Assembly: GCA_025594325.1 (NCBI GenBank)
Contig: JANHCV010000011.1
Span: 434,001-498,000 of the forward strand
Direction of reading: 5' to 3'
DNA: 64,000 nucleotides
Origin: Blastocladiella emersonii ATCC 22665
Taxonomy: Eukaryota > Blastocladiomycota > Blastocladiomycetes > Blastocladiales > Blastocladiaceae
The translations under genes were made by a program, and so were the position numbers. The notes under the pieces were generated by a model. The model saw only the letters and a program-made list of their open reading frames with translations, was not told where the DNA came from and ran no database searches. This document shows positions 41,736 through 51,240 of the stretch, in pieces. Numbering within the stretch: the stretch's first letter is position 1; each line of letters opens with the position of its first letter.

Positions 41736-44206
41736 AAATTGTGCTCTGATGAAGGTCAATCGCGGCGAGTATTTATATTTGCGTTGTTGGAACATCAGTG
41801 CCGCTTTGCTGACAGTACTGCGTCACATTGATGCACGTCCAAAGTCACGCTTGTTTTCAGAGAAGGAGACTTGGCCGCCAGAATTTAGCTCGCGTTGTTG
41901 CTGGATGCATGGGCTGGTGTGCCAAGCTTGCCAAGCGCTGCCCCCATGTTGCTCCACTGCAGCAAAACGTACAATGTGCTGCACCTCTAGCCGCCTGAAG
42001 CAGACCTTTGCTGGAGCCTTATACCCCATTAACCTGACCCTTGCCTGTTTGCCAAAGTATGCTCTCTCCAAGCACACCCTGCCCTCTCCTCACTGTGTGT
42101 TCGGTGCTAAACTCGCTTGCTGGCATGCGCTTGTGCATTCTGCTCTTGATTGCTGCCCATTTATGCCTGCCATGTCATGAGATTGATGGCATGGTTGTGG
42201 CTACCACATCAGTCCATAGCGTCTCCTTCACGCTTATTGTACCCCTTTATTTAATCATGGTACCTGTTGTGTTTGTGTCTGTTGGTTGGACCTTTTCTGC
42301 CCCCCCCCCCAACCACAAATCATGTGCACTCCTGTTGCTCTCCAAGCCATGCACCTGTCCAATTCAATTTCACGGTGCTGTTTTGCAAATTCCGCAAATC
42401 ACACATGCTCTGGTTGAGCCTCCAACTTAAGCCCCATAAGTTTCACCGCATGCAATTAAGGACAGAGTGTACAAGCCCACCAACAAGGACCTTGAGCTGG
42501 TGGTACGCATTGGACACGTTGAACAGATTTGGACCAGCTGCAAATTTGAAGCGCGTGCAAATGGCTGGGCCGCTTCACGCGTTGCACAAAACCGCAAGGC
42601 ATGCAACCTGTCACGCCTATCAAATAAAAGCACTACACTTGTGACTCCCTGCAAAGCAAGGGTCGAATGTTCAGGACTTCCTTCCGCCTGTTGGCGGTGG
42701 TCATGTGCGCCTATGCCATGTGTGCAGTAGCAATCGTTGTTTATCCCATAGGCGCTGGTGCTTAAAGGGCCATCTGTGGCCCCAAGTTAATTTCTTGAGC
42801 GGTGGGGCGCGTGCCTAAGTTTTCTCTTTTCTGACACGATAGGAGGTTTACAATAGGTCCAGGCCACGCTGTTGCAACGGGAGAGAGGATGTGATGGGAG
42901 ACACGGCCAGTGCGGCAAGGGGTTGGGACGGTTGGAGCCAAAATGGACCCCAGCTGAGAGTGCCGCCAACTGCAGTTTTCAGCAAGTTTCTCGCTCCCCA
43001 CGAAGGATACAAGTCCCGCCTTGAGCTTATTGGATGCGACATGCTAAGGTACATAGATAGATACTAATCACACTACTACGTCTTGCATTTGGACGGAGAG
43101 AGGGTGAATTTGTAACCAAACGCGCTGTTGCAAGGTTCGGATTACTCCCACAAACTCAATTATGATTCTTACAACTTGCAACCTCACACGATAGTAGATG
43201 AACAAGAGTGGCAGAGATGTGTTCCAGGGCGCAAACTCCCACGTTGTCAAGATTGGCAAGCCCCAACGCTGCACCTGGTTGGTGGTTGTGGTTAACAAGC
43301 TGCCCATGCGCGTGCGCGAGATGCGTGACAACGAGAAGAGGAAAGAAAAAGGCAAACATAAGAAATGGTGGCTCACAGCTAGCTGGAGAACGGAATGGAA
43401 TTGATTGTATTTCTCTTAGCTTTATTTTTTTCCTCCACACAAATTTGTTGCAATTCCCAAGCTGCATTTTAATGCGCTGAGTTGCAACAGCATTGAAAAT
43501 AGCCCGCGGTTTGTGCAGGTTACCCAATTGGTCCATCAATAAGGGGCATATTAAGTTGGACTAGAGCGCTCCAACCTGGCCTCAACAGCCTGGCTGGACT
43601 GCCCTCTTTGGCACAACTCATTCAAACCATGTCATTAAGGACCTTCAAAACTCCTGCGTTTTTTCGTTCTGGTGGTTTGTGCTGTACGTGCATCACGCCA
43701 CACTGCGCGTACGCTGCCCACGTTGGGCCGGTTTGTTGCAGCTTGGAACTCTGTGGTGCGCGCAGCTCCAAGCTCCACGATCCATAAAAGCTTTTGCGCG
43801 TAGGCGCAGTTGCATGGACGCAGTTGTGTGGACGCAGTGGGCCCACCCTGCCCATGCTTTCAGCTACACTGTGTGGCGTAAGCACGGCGCAAACCACAAA
43901 AAAGAAATCGTGAAAAATTCAAAGGTTTTAATTTCGTTCAGCAAAGAATTTACTATGAGGTTTAGGTTTGCAATTTGGTGCATAAATGGACGGTGGGAAT
44001 TTATGAGGGACATCTCCAGTTTCTACCTGGCAGCGCTTAAGCTGCAGGCTATCTGATGTATGCTTGGAACTAAAACGGAGTATGCTTTGACGGAATAAAT
44101 GACTAGTAGTCAACACGCAACCATGTTTATATTTCACAAACACGCATATGAGATGTGCTGAGGAATCCAAGGCTCAGGCTTTTGGCTGCCTGTGACCAGC
44201 TGCAAA
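41736..44206. other. Arm interior, no confident gene
   Basis: Small coding-like relics only. On the plus strand there is RVYKPTNKDLELVVRIGHVEQIW near 42464, and an ATG frame of 68 codons at 43198 (MNKSGRDVFQGANSHVVKIG). An 11-C run lies at 42300-42310. Identical sequence occurs in the right arm at 60249-62720. Confidence 0.3.
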
Positions 44207-44618
44207 AATGCTGGGCTCAACCCCAGTGGTCTCCCCAAAAAAATGAAGCCCACGTGACCCAGAGCGCAGTCATCACTTAGCAACGCGTCACCTGACCAGC
44301 AAACACCTACTTAAGCCACGCCTTTTTTGCCCCTAGCTCGCTCCCCTTCACATGAAATCGTCTATGAATCTTTAACCATGGTAACATGCAGCAGTGGCAT
44401 CTTGTCAGCCCAATAAATCTTGCTGAAACTCGTCACGTCGCTGTCTTCACACTGAGCAAAGGGAGGGGAAATGTCGCGACGAGCACCAACAGCCACTTCG
44501 CGCCATGCGACGCGAAAGCGGTGCTGCTGAGGACTGCGGCATAACGCTCGTGCCCGCTATGGCAACGACCGAGGACGTGAAGCCTGTCTAGTCTCCCGCC
44601 GCTCCACCTTCTCTGGGT

Positions 44619-45480
44619 TTGAACGCCGCCGCGTTGCGTGCCCGCCACCCAAATGTGCTCGTGTGCGACCCTTCGCTCCCAATCAACGCCAAGTGGCGCC
44701 TTGGCCAGCGGGTTCTCCCGCCCGTGACCCGCCTGTGCGCCGCAATCAAGGGCACCAACCCCGCGCGGCTCGCGCACTCCTTCGGGCTCAATGCGCGCGA
44801 GATTGCGCGCGGCCAAAGACGTTGGGAGCGGCGACAAGACCAACGATGTGCATTCGCACAACGCCATGCTGTCGGGCAAGAAGTGGTTTGCAACCGTCAA
44901 GCAGATATACATGCGTTGCGAGAACTCGGCGTGCACTGCGTTGGCGGACTTGTACCTCCTCACTGAGCCGCTGCGCGCTGCCAACGGGGCCAACCCGATT
45001 GCAATCATGACGCCCAGCTCCATGTCTCTCAGCTGGTCGTGCGCCACGCGCCGCCCGTCACAAGCGTGGCCGCGCAGGTCGTCATGAAGCTCCACGCGCA
45101 CGTCACCCGGTACGCGCAGCGGTGGCTTGTGTGCAACGACACGGCGTGCGCGTGGCGCATGCGCAACGTCCACATGTACAGCACGCGGTGCGCGCTGTTC
45201 GCGCGGTGCACCGGCCGCATGTGGTGCGTCCACTTGCTTAACGCGCTGTACCGCAAGCTTGCCCACTCTGCACACATGTTTGACACTGAAAAGGCGGCGG
45301 CGACCGCGGCCAAAGTCAACGGCTGCCGCGCTGCGCTTCTTGCCCACGCCTACAAGCTCCGCGCAGGCTACATTGTGATCAACGCTTACTTTGCCGTTAA
45401 GACCGCACCGAGGTCGATCTCGCGTTGCCCTTCTTGTTGAAAGCGGCCGCCCAAGGCGCAGTCCCAGCTTGAGACACTAG
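44619..45480 (+). pseudogene. DNA polymerase alpha catalytic subunit C-terminus, decayed
   Basis: Three frame-shifted pieces in order: INAKWRLGQRVLPPVTRLCAAIKGTN followed by ARLAHSFGLN; then KQIYMRCENSACTAL; then QVVMKLHAHVTRYAQRWLVC, TACAWRMRN, LYRKLAHSAHMFDTEKA and, shifted again, TEVDLALPFLLK. These parallel the end of POLA1: YL-QQILP---RLC--I-GTD--R-A--LGLD, the second zinc module with Y--GWLIC--P-C--R, LY-QL---R-IFD---A, and a final SEVNLSKLF-like end. Frameshifts and a stop near 44592 exclude function. No RT- or transposase-like part was seen. Confidence 0.7.
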
Positions 45481-45889
45481 CGCTGGCGACTGAGCGCAAA
45501 ACGAGCAGGGATACCGGCTTGGCCCACGGCGAGATGAACTTCGCGAGTCGTTGGTGCCCGCGCCTCGGCGCAGTGCGACTGTGCAATGATGGCGGCCAAA
45601 CTGAGAAAGATCGCCGCTCCGCGGCGGCGGTATTGGTCGCGGACATCAGCCAAACGTATTCAATGGTCCCATCCACCCGTGTGCATGCGCATGGGCTGGA
45701 CTTGAACTAGCTCTTCGCCGTGTTTGTGAGATCAGCGCGGGCCTGAGTCGCTGATGGTCAAAGCAATCGCGCACAGCCATGGTCATGGTCATGGTCACGG
45801 CCATGATGACGTTCCTCCAATCACGGCGCGGGGTTTCAACACTCAGAAGCGGAATCTATAATAAATCTGGTGGTTGAGTTGAGGTTATG

Positions 45890-45966
45890 TGGGTCAAGGT
45901 TGAGGTTGAGGTTGGGTTGGGAGGGGTGGGGGAGGGGTGAGGGAGGGGTGGGGGAGGGGTGGGGTT
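45890..45966 (+). other. G-rich tract with G-quadruplex potential
   Basis: Repeated GGGAGGGGTGGGGG units, counterpart of 18420-18510. Mirrored as a C-rich tract at about 58490-58565. Confidence 0.7.
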
Positions 45967-46512
45967 GAAAGCCCAGCATGGAGGGGAGCAGTTCCTAACG
46001 CTACCAGTCGCCAATCACCTGGGCTGGACAAATATTTTCTTATGAGCAATTGATCAGGCATGTTAGAATTTCTTTTTAGTTCCAGCCAACTGGTCTTGAC
46101 GTGAGTGTAGCGCTCACGTACAAGGTTGCTCAGAGGTTGCTAGTTGCACGCACAGACCAAGCGGAGATGGTAGTGTCACACAAGGTAAGAACAGTTGTAG
46201 TAGGATCGATCCAGAACAGAATGGGGAGAGAGAGAGAGTGCCGACTGGAGAAGCCGGCGGAGGCGGCGAGAACTGGGCGGCAAGGAGGAGGTCGGAAGCC
46301 CCAATTGGTGGGCCACATGATGGCACAATGATCAGGTGGAATGACGCAATGTGAGACGCGTCTCATGCCTTGCACCCACTTGGAGACATTCCGCCAACTA
46401 CTGGTTCATCACCAGGCATGCCACTCATGTGGGGGACAGAAACCCACTTGATTCTCAAGCTGTTAGCAGGTTAATTCTATATTTTGGATCAAAATTGATA
46501 TCAAAGTTGGGA

Positions 46513-46552
46513 CACACACACACACACGCACACACACACACACGTATACACA
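46513..46552. repeat. CA dinucleotide microsatellite
   Basis: ACACACACACACACACGCAC continuing as CA repeats to CGTATACACA. Mirrored at about 57903-57942. Confidence 0.85.
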
Positions 46553-46638
46553 AACAAAGGAAAGACAAGCATCAAAAACGCTTTTTTTTCCCCTTTGGAC
46601 AATCAAAAGGTCATGAGACGCACACAAAAGAGAAAACA

Positions 46639-46710
46639 AGGGGCCGCCGAGGATTGATCTCGGGACCTGTCGATCTGCAGTCGACCGCTCTACCGCTGAG
46701 CTACAACCCC
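46639..46710 (-). tRNA. tRNA-Cys, anticodon GCA
   Basis: 72 nt: GGGGTTG/CGGCCCC acceptor with two G-U pairs, discriminator U, anticodon loop CTGCAGA (GCA). The T-arm reads CCGAGATCAATCCTCGG, so T54 of the usual TTC is A, which weakens the B box. Mirror copy at 57745. Confidence 0.88.
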
Positions 46711-46943
46711 AGGTGTTTGTTATTCACACTATACGACCGTCGCGAAACATTATATTTCGCAAAGCACCTTTTGAGCAGCAACTCGGCGTGTGATTGCAAG
46801 GAACACCAAATTCAATACATTTGCCGAAGTGCGCTGATTCCTCCTTTGCACCGCACGTTCCTGGACATCTCCGACGTCAGCACCATGCCGCAAATGGGGG
46901 TGTGGCCAAGTGTTGTAAAAGTGCCGTAAAATGGAAAAGAATA

Positions 46944-47015
46944 TGCCGCCTGGGAGGATCGAACACCCGGCCTTTGCTTTACGAGAGCAACGCTCTGCCA
47001 CTGAGCTAAGGCGGC
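46944..47015 (-). tRNA. tRNA-Thr, anticodon CGT
   Basis: 72 nt: perfect acceptor GCCGCCT/AGGCGGC, discriminator A, D-arm TAGCTCAGTGGCAGAGC, anticodon loop CTCGTAA (CGT, reads ACG), T-loop TTCGATC with one U-U mismatch in the T stem. Lies 230 bp from the Cys gene on the same strand. Mirror copy at 57440. Confidence 0.9.
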
Positions 47016-48307
47016 TTGCTAACTTCTTTCGCTCGATCTATTTCAAAGCTTCTGTCAGCGATTTTCCGCACTCACGCACAAAACCCCCATCGCCGTGTGG
47101 ATGCGCGGTGGCTCCGTTGCGGGGTAGGCTCCGCTTATGGCCTCCTTTCGCCGCAGCAGATGGCGCCGTTGCTCCAGTTGAGAAGGTGGAGTCAAAAACG
47201 TTGCGCGCTTGGACCCGCTGTGCAGCCACCCTCAACTCGCTCTCATGCGCTCAGCCCTTGAGGTCTCCTCTCCAAAAGTGCTGTAATGAGCTCTCTCCCC
47301 CCCCTAGATTTCTCTCATTTGGTGCATGTGTGGTTTTGTTAACCTGATTCAAGTACGTGGAATAGACGGACAATGAAAAATCCTCCTTGCCGTCTTGTCT
47401 CCCAAACCTCCAACAAGGCTTTTCCAAGAACGAGCCCCTATTCTTTGGTTTTCTTTTACGATTTCTGGACAAGGTCAGTAAAAAGGGGTTATCCCAAATG
47501 TAGAGCAATCTTGAATCCGTCGTATCAACATCACACAACCCAACTCAGTAGTTTAAACAGTTAACTTCACAATCAAGTATTCAATAGGTTTGCGCTCTGG
47601 AACGCGTAGCGCACCCATCAAGCATCAAGCCAGGTTTGTTCTCAAAGTCAGGCTCATCCCATTTTACCTGTGATAGGCTGTTCAGTTTCTCCCACCTAGC
47701 ATCAAACTCTGGCAAAAGTCATCAGGTTCCAGGAGTAGCTGACAATGTGACCGTTTGCGTCACATGTCATAAGCTAGTTTTAGACATCAAGCAAGCTTGG
47801 TCTCGGGCAAAGGAGCTCGGATGAAGCGGGCACAGTGGAAAGGTTGCAAAAGGTCACTGCGCGCTAGGGTGGACCACGGGATGACGTGCACTGCAACATG
47901 GGACGCTCAATGTAGCACTAATGGACATCGTGTGTGTCATGATGCAGGCATGGGCAAAACGCTACGTCTCGTACTTGTCCAACTAGCGTTAGTCTATTGC
48001 TGACACGGCGAACTGTGCGTGTGCAAGAGTCATGGATCAGTTGACAGATTGGCAGTGTGGTGTGAGATGCAAGACATTTCCCAGTCTCACGCAGCATCAC
48101 CTGACCAAGACGCGTAGCGCAACGCGTGCCTTGGGCGCACGACCTGTTGCATTCCACTGCTGTCTCCCTGCACTTGAGCTGCCCTGGTCAGCTACGCATC
48201 TCACTCAATCAACTCAGTCGCGCAAAAGAATTAGAGGAAGAAGAAAAGGATCACAATTATCTATTAGCTAAAGGAATTAGTGAACTTGCTGTACACAATA
48301 CTTGTCG
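47016..48307. other. Arm interior near the spacer, no gene seen
   Basis: No supportable frame or repeat. Mirrored at 56148-57439. Confidence 0.35.
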
Positions 48308-49827
48308 CCAGCAAATACCTAGGAGTGGTGCGGTGTAGTGGCCACGGGTCTGACACGCACAGGAATCAAACTAGTGCCCACGTGCCAGAACACGTACCTT
48401 CCCACAACTAGGATAGTCTTCCCCAGCGCTCATGGGTGTCAGCAGATCCATCCAAATCCAAAAATTGATTCCACTAACTCTGTCAGCAGCAGTGGGAGCG
48501 TTGTGCGTGCGCAACTTGCAACAATCGGGGCGACCAAGAATGAGCTCCACAGTGAAAAAGCCAAATCAACAGCCTGTATCAGCCTTTCCTATTTTCGGAA
48601 ACATACCGTAAACAGCCCCGTAAACGTTGTTTACGCAATAACCGCTATTTACCACCTGTTTCTGCTGGGAAACCCTGTTTACTCGGACCATGGAAATTAT
48701 GAAGCTAAGCTCCAAGTGAGCTCAAAATCAGTGTTTCCATCAGGGAATATGCCCAATCCGATGAACGACAACAGAAAATCAATTTATGCACTCAATCATT
48801 GCCCAGATCACCTTTGTCACTGTCCTCTTGCACTAGGGGTGTGTGCGTTGCACACTTTGTCTCAGCAGTAGGTGAGCAGACTGGCTTAGTCAATAATTAA
48901 ACTTGAGTGTTGGATAAGCGAGGTCGGTGATGATCTTTTCCCAAGCTGTGCCTTGATCATGAGCGAGGTTGAATCAGACTGCAGGTTGAAATCCTATTAT
49001 TGAGGCCCCTGCTCAGCTTGCACTTGTACGAGTACGGGTTCCGAGGCAACATTTGTCTTCCGCGGCGGCCATCTTGTGACATCACCCCTGCGGGTCGGCT
49101 TGCGGTGAACGTTGCTCCACCGCACCGATTTTTATCGGTCCGTCCTTCGCCGCTGAAAACGCAACCTTGCATCGAATTTTCACGCACTCCAAACCCCTAG
49201 ATAAAAATCATAGCTCCCTCACCCGATAGAAACGCAGTCTGTGGATGCTAAAAAATCGATTCTGCGGTCCCCTGAAGAGCGAAAAAAAAACGCTGGGCGC
49301 CTCGCCCAGCGCGCGATTCAATTTTCAGTGAACTCAGTGTATTGTGAAGAAACACGCTCAAAACGGGCAGTCACTCACGCGCCGACGTGTTACCAGGAGC
49401 CGAATGCGCCAGCGCCTTAGTGTCTCGAGTTCCAGATTGAGCAAGTGATGGCGCGCGAGTCAGGAGGGTGAAACTGGAGCGGGTGCGTTTGAGACCTCTG
49501 TCAGCAGATCGTACTGATTGTTGTTGGGAGGGAACAAGAAAAACGTACAGGGTGAGAAAACTCTTGGCCAGGACGAAGCGGGTGCATTGAGTTTTGACTG
49601 AGCGGAGCCCATGGCCTACCAAGTTAGCCCAAGACGTACTGTATTTCAAGGCATGATCACAGCTTGAGCTTGGGCTGAAACGAGAGCATACGAGTTTTGG
49701 GCGGAAGCTGGCAGGGACGTTGTTCACTCGAATCCGGACTGGATGAGGCGTGAAGTCGATGAGAGCGGGGCAGCAACGTGCGCGACAGGTGGCAACGGCA
49801 GAGAGCGGGGCTGCGGCAGGCGGTGGA
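48308..49827. other. Left part of the spacer, no confident gene
   Basis: Unique DNA between the left arm and Ty3 copy 2. One 177-codon plus frame (48338-48871) lacks an ATG start and recognisable features. GTAAAC/GTTTAC motifs cluster at 48600-48690. An 18-bp hairpin-like GCGCC-TCGCCCAGCGCGC lies near 49295. Confidence 0.3.
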
Positions 49828-49979
49828 TGTCACATGCGCGTTTGGCACGTGCGCCGTGACGTCTTGGATTGTTGAGCCGCCGCTTGCTCGCACTCTGTTC
49901 TCCCTCCCTGCTGTTCAACCACATACATCCTCGTTCGCCAGTCATCGTGTATTCGGCCCTCCCCGGGCGCTCCGTTACA
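49828..49979 (+). repeat. 5' LTR of Ty3 copy 2 (152 bp)
   Basis: TGTCAC...GTTACA. One difference from the copy 1 5' LTR (CACATG for CACGTG); 9 from its own 3' LTR, counting that one. Contains GCTGTTCAA at 49910-49918, complementary to the leader. Confidence 0.93.
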
Positions 49980-49981
49980 CT

Positions 49982-49990
49982 TTGAACAGC
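49982..49990 (+). other. Probable primer-binding site, self-priming type, copy 2
   Basis: TTGAACAGC starts 2 nt inside the 5' LTR and is perfectly complementary to GCTGTTCAA in the LTR. The whole leader before the gag ATG is 31 nt and has no TGG-type tRNA primer site at its start. Confidence 0.45.
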
Positions 49991-50010
49991 CTACCCGGTC
50001 GGCTCGCACC

Positions 50011-51240
50011 ATGAGCTACTTGAACAAAGCCGCCGTGCAGGCCATTGCCGCGTGCCGCCCGCTGGAGGGCGTCACGGACGACAACAAGAACTACCTGCAG
50101 CAGCACCTCCAGACGCTCAACATCAACCCCGTCGAGCTCGTGTGCGCGCTGGCGTCGCAGGCCGCCAACATCCAGGGCGAGCTTGAGGCCAAGACGGCGA
50201 CGTGCTCTGCGGCCGAGGCGCGGTGCAGCAACCTGGCGTCCGAGCTGCACGCGGCGCGGGCCGAGCTCGAGGCCCAGTCGGCGACGTTCGCCGAGGCCCA
50301 GGCGCAGTACAACAACATGCAGGCCGAGCTCGCCGAGACGCAGACGCAGCTCCAGGCGGTCGCCGCGGCGCAGCAGCAGGCCGTCAACGAGCGCGAGTCG
50401 CTCCGTTCCAAGTACGTGCTGAGGCTTGAGCGGCTCACCGCGGCCCAGGCGTCCAAGAAGGCCCGCGCAGGCGACGACGACCTGTCTGAGCACACCAAGG
50501 ACCTGCTCAGGAACGCGCTGCCCGTCGACGGCGAGAAGGTGCCGCTGGACGTCGGGTTCAACCGCTTCGACAAGGCCATGTCGTACTCGCCCCGCGTCGT
50601 GGACAACTTCAAGATCGCCAAGTTCCAGTCGATGTGCATTGGCAAGGCCCTTGACGACGTCGCGGCGGCGTCCCCAAACTCAGTTGACTGGTCAGCCAGC
50701 TTCAAGTTGTACAACGCCTTCGCCGAGATTGTGCGCCAGCTGTTCCCGCGGCGCAAGCAGCCCTCCAAGCACTTCAAGGAGTTCATGGACGTCGTGTACC
50801 GTCGCGGCGAGGTCGAGGTCAACAACTTCATTGCTGCGTTCCGCCGCACCGCGTCGCTGTCAGGCTCGCTCGTCTCTGAGGACCTGCGCCGCGAGCGGTT
50901 CGCCATGGTGGTGAGCGCGTACGTCGCGCGCGGTACCAACGCGCGGTTCAACACCGCGTACGAGGCCAAGAACTTTGACGCCATGATCCAGGCGTTTGTG
51001 GACCACGAGTCAACTGCGCTCAACGCGGCGTATGAGGCGCCGCGCCAGGCGGCCGCCGCCGCCGCGCCGCGCCAGGTCGACAAGTACGCCAGCGAGCCCA
51101 TGGACATTGGCGCCGTCGCCGCGCGCAACGCGGGTTGGCAGCAGCGACCCCCGGCGGGGTGCTGGACGTGCAGCGAGCTGGGGCACATTGCGCGCCGCTG
51201 CCCAAAGAAGCAGGGGTCGGGAAATGGCGGTCGGGCGTAG
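50011..51240 (+). CDS. gag: Ty3/gypsy Gag, copy 2
   Basis: 409 residues, identical to copy 1. Coiled-coil-like N-terminal third (GELEAKTATCSAAEARCS, ELAETQTQLQAVAAAQQQ), capsid-like middle, and a CCHC knuckle C384, C387, H392, C397. The sequence between capsid and knuckle is Ala/Arg-rich (APRQAAAAAAPRQ). The stop TAG is at 51238-51240, 106 nt inside the pol frame. Confidence 0.94.
   Translation: MSYLNKAAVQAIAACRPLEGVTDDNKNYLQQHLQTLNINPVELVCALASQAANIQGELEAKTATCSAAEARCSNLASELHAARAELEAQSATFAEAQAQYNNMQAELAETQTQLQAVAAAQQQAVNERESLRSKYVLRLERLTAAQASKKARAGDDDLSEHTKDLLRNALPVDGEKVPLDVGFNRFDKAMSYSPRVVDNFKIAKFQSMCIGKALDDVAAASPNSVDWSASFKLYNAFAEIVRQLFPRRKQPSKHFKEFMDVVYRRGEVEVNNFIAAFRRTASLSGSLVSEDLRRERFAMVVSAYVARGTNARFNTAYEAKNFDAMIQAFVDHESTALNAAYEAPRQAAAAAAPRQVDKYASEPMDIGAVAARNAGWQQRPPAGCWTCSELGHIARRCPKKQGSGNGGRA

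Larger units (their letters stand above)
44207..46015 (+). repeat. Polymerase-alpha-fragment repeat, copy B (1.81 kb)
   Basis: Homologous to 17024-18559 from AATGCTGGGCTCAACCCC to CGCCAAT. The left end and GGGGTTGAAAGCCCAGCAT (45961-45979) are imperfect inverted repeats of 17-19 bp, but homology between copies runs 36 bp past the right one. It includes shared upstream sequence, a decayed POLA1 C-terminus, CATGGTCATGGTCATGGTCA at 45778-45800 and a G-rich tract. Confidence 0.78.
40456..48307 (+). repeat. Left arm of the giant inverted repeat (at least 7.85 kb)
   Basis: Every base compared is the reverse complement of 56148-64000. Coordinates of partners sum to 104456 outside, and 104455 inside, a homopolymer at 42300-42310 (11 C here, 12 G in the other arm). 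The inner edge is at CTTGTCG (48301-48307), where identity stops abruptly. The outer edge is set only by the window end; the repeat may extend left past 40456. Confidence 0.95.

Noticed and set aside
44433-45347. 304-codon minus-strand open frame over the polymerase-alpha relic
   Set aside because: Antisense to the recognisable POLA1-like segments; no domain, so treated as a shadow.
48338-48871. 177-codon plus-strand open frame in the spacer
   Set aside because: No ATG start, no recognisable motif, and no sign of GC3 coding bias.
49991-50013. Leader end GGCTCGCACCA resembling a tRNA 3' end
   Set aside because: Short match that includes the gag start codon; no cloverleaf can be formed, so coincidence is likely.
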